Shown piece by piece: positions 62,177 through 64,000 of a stretch of DNA of 64,000 nucleotides; positions within the stretch are counted from its first letter, which is position 1; the number at the start of each line of letters is the position of its first letter. The notes beneath the pieces were generated by a model. The model saw only the letters and a program-made list of their open reading frames with translations, ran no database searches and had not been told where the DNA came from. The stretch spans positions 1 through 64,000 of the forward strand of contig NZ_JAWLCI010000011.1 of assembly GCF_041687215.1 (NCBI RefSeq), in the 5' to 3' direction. The translations under genes and the position numbers were made by a program. The DNA comes from Mariniphaga sp041687215 (GTDB taxonomy: Bacteria > Bacteroidota > Bacteroidia > Bacteroidales > Prolixibacteraceae).

Positions 62177-63463
62177 ATGAATAAAAAATTGATTGCCGGA
62201 TTATTATTGATTGTCGGATTTTTTGGTTTCACACGAGCCCAGGAAGGAAATTTTTATTACGAAAATGCTGTTTATAAAGAAGAGATAAAAACCGTGCAAA
62301 TGTACCGCGATGGATTTCTACTATCGAACCCTATCTGGGAGATGGGAGAAGAAACCCGGTTGGTTTTTAAATTCGATGATATTTCCGGTGAGGTTCAGGA
62401 TTATTATTATACCATTATTCATTGCGATGCCGACTGGAATGAAAGTTTTATTCCGCAAAGTGATTACATTGATGGATTTACCGATAACCCCCTGGATGAT
62501 TTTGCTCGTTCCTTTAATACCACTTTTAATTACGTGAATTACAGATTATACCTGCCGAATGAAAATTTCCGGTTTAAACTTTCGGGAAATTACGCTTTGG
62601 TTGTTTACGAAAATGGAAACAAAGAAAATATTGTACTAAGCAAACGGTTTTATGTGGTTGAACCCATGGTGGATGTTGAAGGAACTGTTCGACGCGCCAC
62701 ACTTGATGCATTTAAAGGCGAAAACCATGAGGTGGATTTTACCATTTTTCACGAAAATTTACGCATTGAAAATCCGCAACAGGAAATTAAAGTGGTGGTT
62801 ATGCAAAACAATCGGTGGGATAATGCCATTCGGAATTTAAAACCACTGTTTATTCGCGACAGGGCACTGATTTACGATTACAACCGCGAAAACGTTTTTG
62901 TGGCCGGAAACGAATTCCGTTATTTTGACAACCGCTCGAACCGTGTAAACGGAGAAAATGTTTTGGCTACAGATTTTCACCGGCCCTATTTTCATAAAAC
63001 ATTGATGCCCGATGAAGTGAGAGCAAACAAAAGGTTTTTTGAATACGAAGAGATGAACGGGAATTTTGTGATTGAAAGCCAGGATCAGGAAGTTGAAGAT
63101 TTCGACACGGAATGCGATTATACTTTTGTGCATTTTTCACTTCCGTTAGAATCAATTTTACTGGGTGGAACTGTAAATGTTTTTGGCGCCCTGAACAACT
63201 GGAACGCCAATAAAACAAACGAAATGACCTGGAATTTCGATACCAGCGCCTATGAACTTACATTACTCCTGAAACAGGGATACTACAATTACATGTATGT
63301 TTACGTTCCACAGGGATCGGCTGTTGCCGACCACAAAAACCTGGAAGGCAGTTTTTGGCAAACCGAAAACGATTACCAGATTTTTGTTTATTACCGCGAA
63401 ATGGCCAGCCGGTACGACAGGTTGGTGGGGTACACGCAGTTAAATTCCACGGCAAACCGGTGA
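62177..63463 (+). CDS. T9SS plug protein (DUF5103)
   Basis: A 428-residue secreted protein with a signal peptide (NKKLIAGLLLIVGFFGFTRAQ). Conserved DUF5103 parts include YENAVYKEEIKTVQMYRDGF near the N-terminus, HCDADWNESFIPQSDYIDGF (about 90-110), RPYFHKTLMPDEVRANKRFF, and a C-terminal domain with FGALNNWNANKTNEMTWNF. In Flavobacterium the homologue plugs the periplasmic side of the SprA translocon when no cargo is bound. It adds a further T9SS component to this window, about 24 kb from porU. I used the ATG at 62177 as it gives the signal peptide. Confidence 0.88.
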   Translation: MNKKLIAGLLLIVGFFGFTRAQEGNFYYENAVYKEEIKTVQMYRDGFLLSNPIWEMGEETRLVFKFDDISGEVQDYYYTIIHCDADWNESFIPQSDYIDGFTDNPLDDFARSFNTTFNYVNYRLYLPNENFRFKLSGNYALVVYENGNKENIVLSKRFYVVEPMVDVEGTVRRATLDAFKGENHEVDFTIFHENLRIENPQQEIKVVVMQNNRWDNAIRNLKPLFIRDRALIYDYNRENVFVAGNEFRYFDNRSNRVNGENVLATDFHRPYFHKTLMPDEVRANKRFFEYEEMNGNFVIESQDQEVEDFDTECDYTFVHFSLPLESILLGGTVNVFGALNNWNANKTNEMTWNFDTSAYELTLLLKQGYYNYMYVYVPQGSAVADHKNLEGSFWQTENDYQIFVYYREMASRYDRLVGYTQLNSTANR

Positions 63464-63823
63464 AACTTTTAAGCTTCCCGTTTTATAATTCATTAATTGT
63501 TCAGGGTGATAAAAGTTGTAATCTTTTGTAAAATTCCAAAAGAAATATAAAGAAACAGTGAACATAAGCCTGTTGAGTGAGCAACAAATTTCTTATTGTG
63601 ATTGCCTCTGAAAGGGCGGATTTTTACACCGTTGCTTTAGCCCGGTGACTTGCTTTCGTCATTTTTCGTGGCTTTAGCATTTAATCCTTTTAATGGCTAA
63701 AGCCTTTCGTTTTTTGATGACTTTGTTCACCGGGCTAAAGCGCCGGTGCAAAAAATGAACCATTTCCCGGAGAGAGGAAAGGGTTCTTTTTTTAATTTCG
63801 CCCTGAATTTTAAATCCATCGCC
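63464..63823. other. Intergenic region with a nested palindromic element
   Basis: No gene is seen. The central 135 bp is a nested inverted-repeat element (listed separately); the flanks are AT-rich and without notable signals. Confidence 0.6.
63621..63755. repeat. Nested inverted-repeat element (REP/MITE-like)
   Basis: Outer arms GCTTTAGCCCGGTGA (63634-63648) and TCACCGGGCTAAAGC (63727-63741) are a perfect 15-bp pair, extended by CACCG/CGGTG and T/A-runs to 63621 and 63755. Inside, GGCTTTAGC (63670-63678) and GCTAAAGCC (63696-63704) form a second hairpin that repeats the GGCTAAAGCC theme of the outer arms. This resembles the palindromes mobilised by REP-associated tyrosine transposases or small non-autonomous elements; no transposase is present here. 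Confidence 0.75.
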
Positions 63824-64000
63824 ATGAAATTTCGGTTTGTTATTCTTTTACTTGCAGTTGGTTTCCTGCTTTCCTGCCAAAATGCACCCTCAAAATACAT
63901 TTATAATGAAGGGTACATTTATGGCACCAATTACCACATAGTTTACGAAAGCCCCAATGGAAAAGATATTCATGAAAAAATAAAAAAGGAACTGAACCGG
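63824..64000 (+). CDS. apbE: FAD:protein FMN transferase ApbE, N-terminal part (cut by window end)
   Basis: The first 59 residues are present: a lipoprotein signal with LLSC (lipidated C18) and then the ApbE opening GYIYGTNYHIVYESPNGKD, in which the YGTxYHI pattern is characteristic. ApbE attaches FMN covalently to threonines of NqrB and NqrC, which are encoded a few kilobases away, so it is a functional partner of that operon. The gene runs past the right edge, so the catalytic region is not visible. Confidence 0.8.
   Translation, partial: MKFRFVILLLAVGFLLSCQNAPSKYIYNEGYIYGTNYHIVYESPNGKDIHEKIKKELNR

Noticed and set aside
63621..63755. CRISPR array
   Set aside because: The repeats are inverted rather than direct, and there are no regular spacers or cas genes.

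Overview
This window is a chromosomal segment of a member of the Bacteroidota, most likely a marine or anoxic-sediment type lineage near Marinilabiliales/Prolixibacteraceae (placement is inference). The phylum is supported by a type IX secretion system (T9SS) locus (porU, porV, gldJ, a plug protein and a T9SS-sorted cargo protein), by families typical of the phylum (DUF5777, DUF5916, DUF3078, a Rho with a long charged N-terminal insert) and by promoters of the form TTTG-N19..21-TAnnTTTG. No rRNA, tRNA, CRISPR array, prophage or intact insertion sequence was seen.

Layout. 0-5 kb: a MazF-type toxin with a small partner, then 2-oxoglutarate dehydrogenase E1 and E2. 4.9-9 kb: a Crp/Fnr regulator, a small membrane protein, a T9SS-exported copper protein with three near-identical domains, an outer-membrane barrel and a Rieske protein, which look like an extracytoplasmic redox module. 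9-20 kb: methyltransferases, a DUF5916 protein, rho, an AAA ATPase and the large pyruvate:ferredoxin oxidoreductase. 20.1-21.0 kb: a gene-free stretch holding a candidate structured RNA of about 550 nt. 21-30 kb: alaS, an M23 peptidase, MerR, Nif3-like, zinc-ribbon, DUF3078 and the lemA-TPM-TPM operon. 30-44 kb: urocanate hydratase, then porV-ispF-CoA-binding-thioredoxin, porU, gldJ, murF, trxA and a tRNA nucleotidyltransferase. 44-54 kb: envelope and accessory genes including a NamZ-like hydrolase with a solute symporter, a DEAD-box helicase, a patatin/tocopherol-cyclase-like pair and an AmmeMemoRadiSam enzyme. 54-64 kb: an anion symporter, the complete nqrABCDEF operon for the sodium-pumping NADH:quinone reductase, the T9SS plug protein, a nested palindromic element and the start of apbE, whose product would flavinylate NqrB and NqrC.

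How it fits together. Central carbon oxidation (2-oxoglutarate dehydrogenase, pyruvate:ferredoxin oxidoreductase) feeds reductant to the Na+-translocating NQR, and sodium-coupled carriers (an SSS symporter and a DASS symporter) can spend the resulting sodium gradient. The T9SS genes export and anchor cargo such as the triplicated cupredoxin. Genes are compact: three convergent pairs overlap at their 3' ends, and several hairpins serve as shared terminators.

The items most worth a second look are the candidate noncoding RNA at about 20.37-20.92 kb, the Crp/Fnr-like palindrome placed at an activator position between the regulator gene and the redox cluster, the exported copper/Rieske module, and the nested palindrome before apbE.
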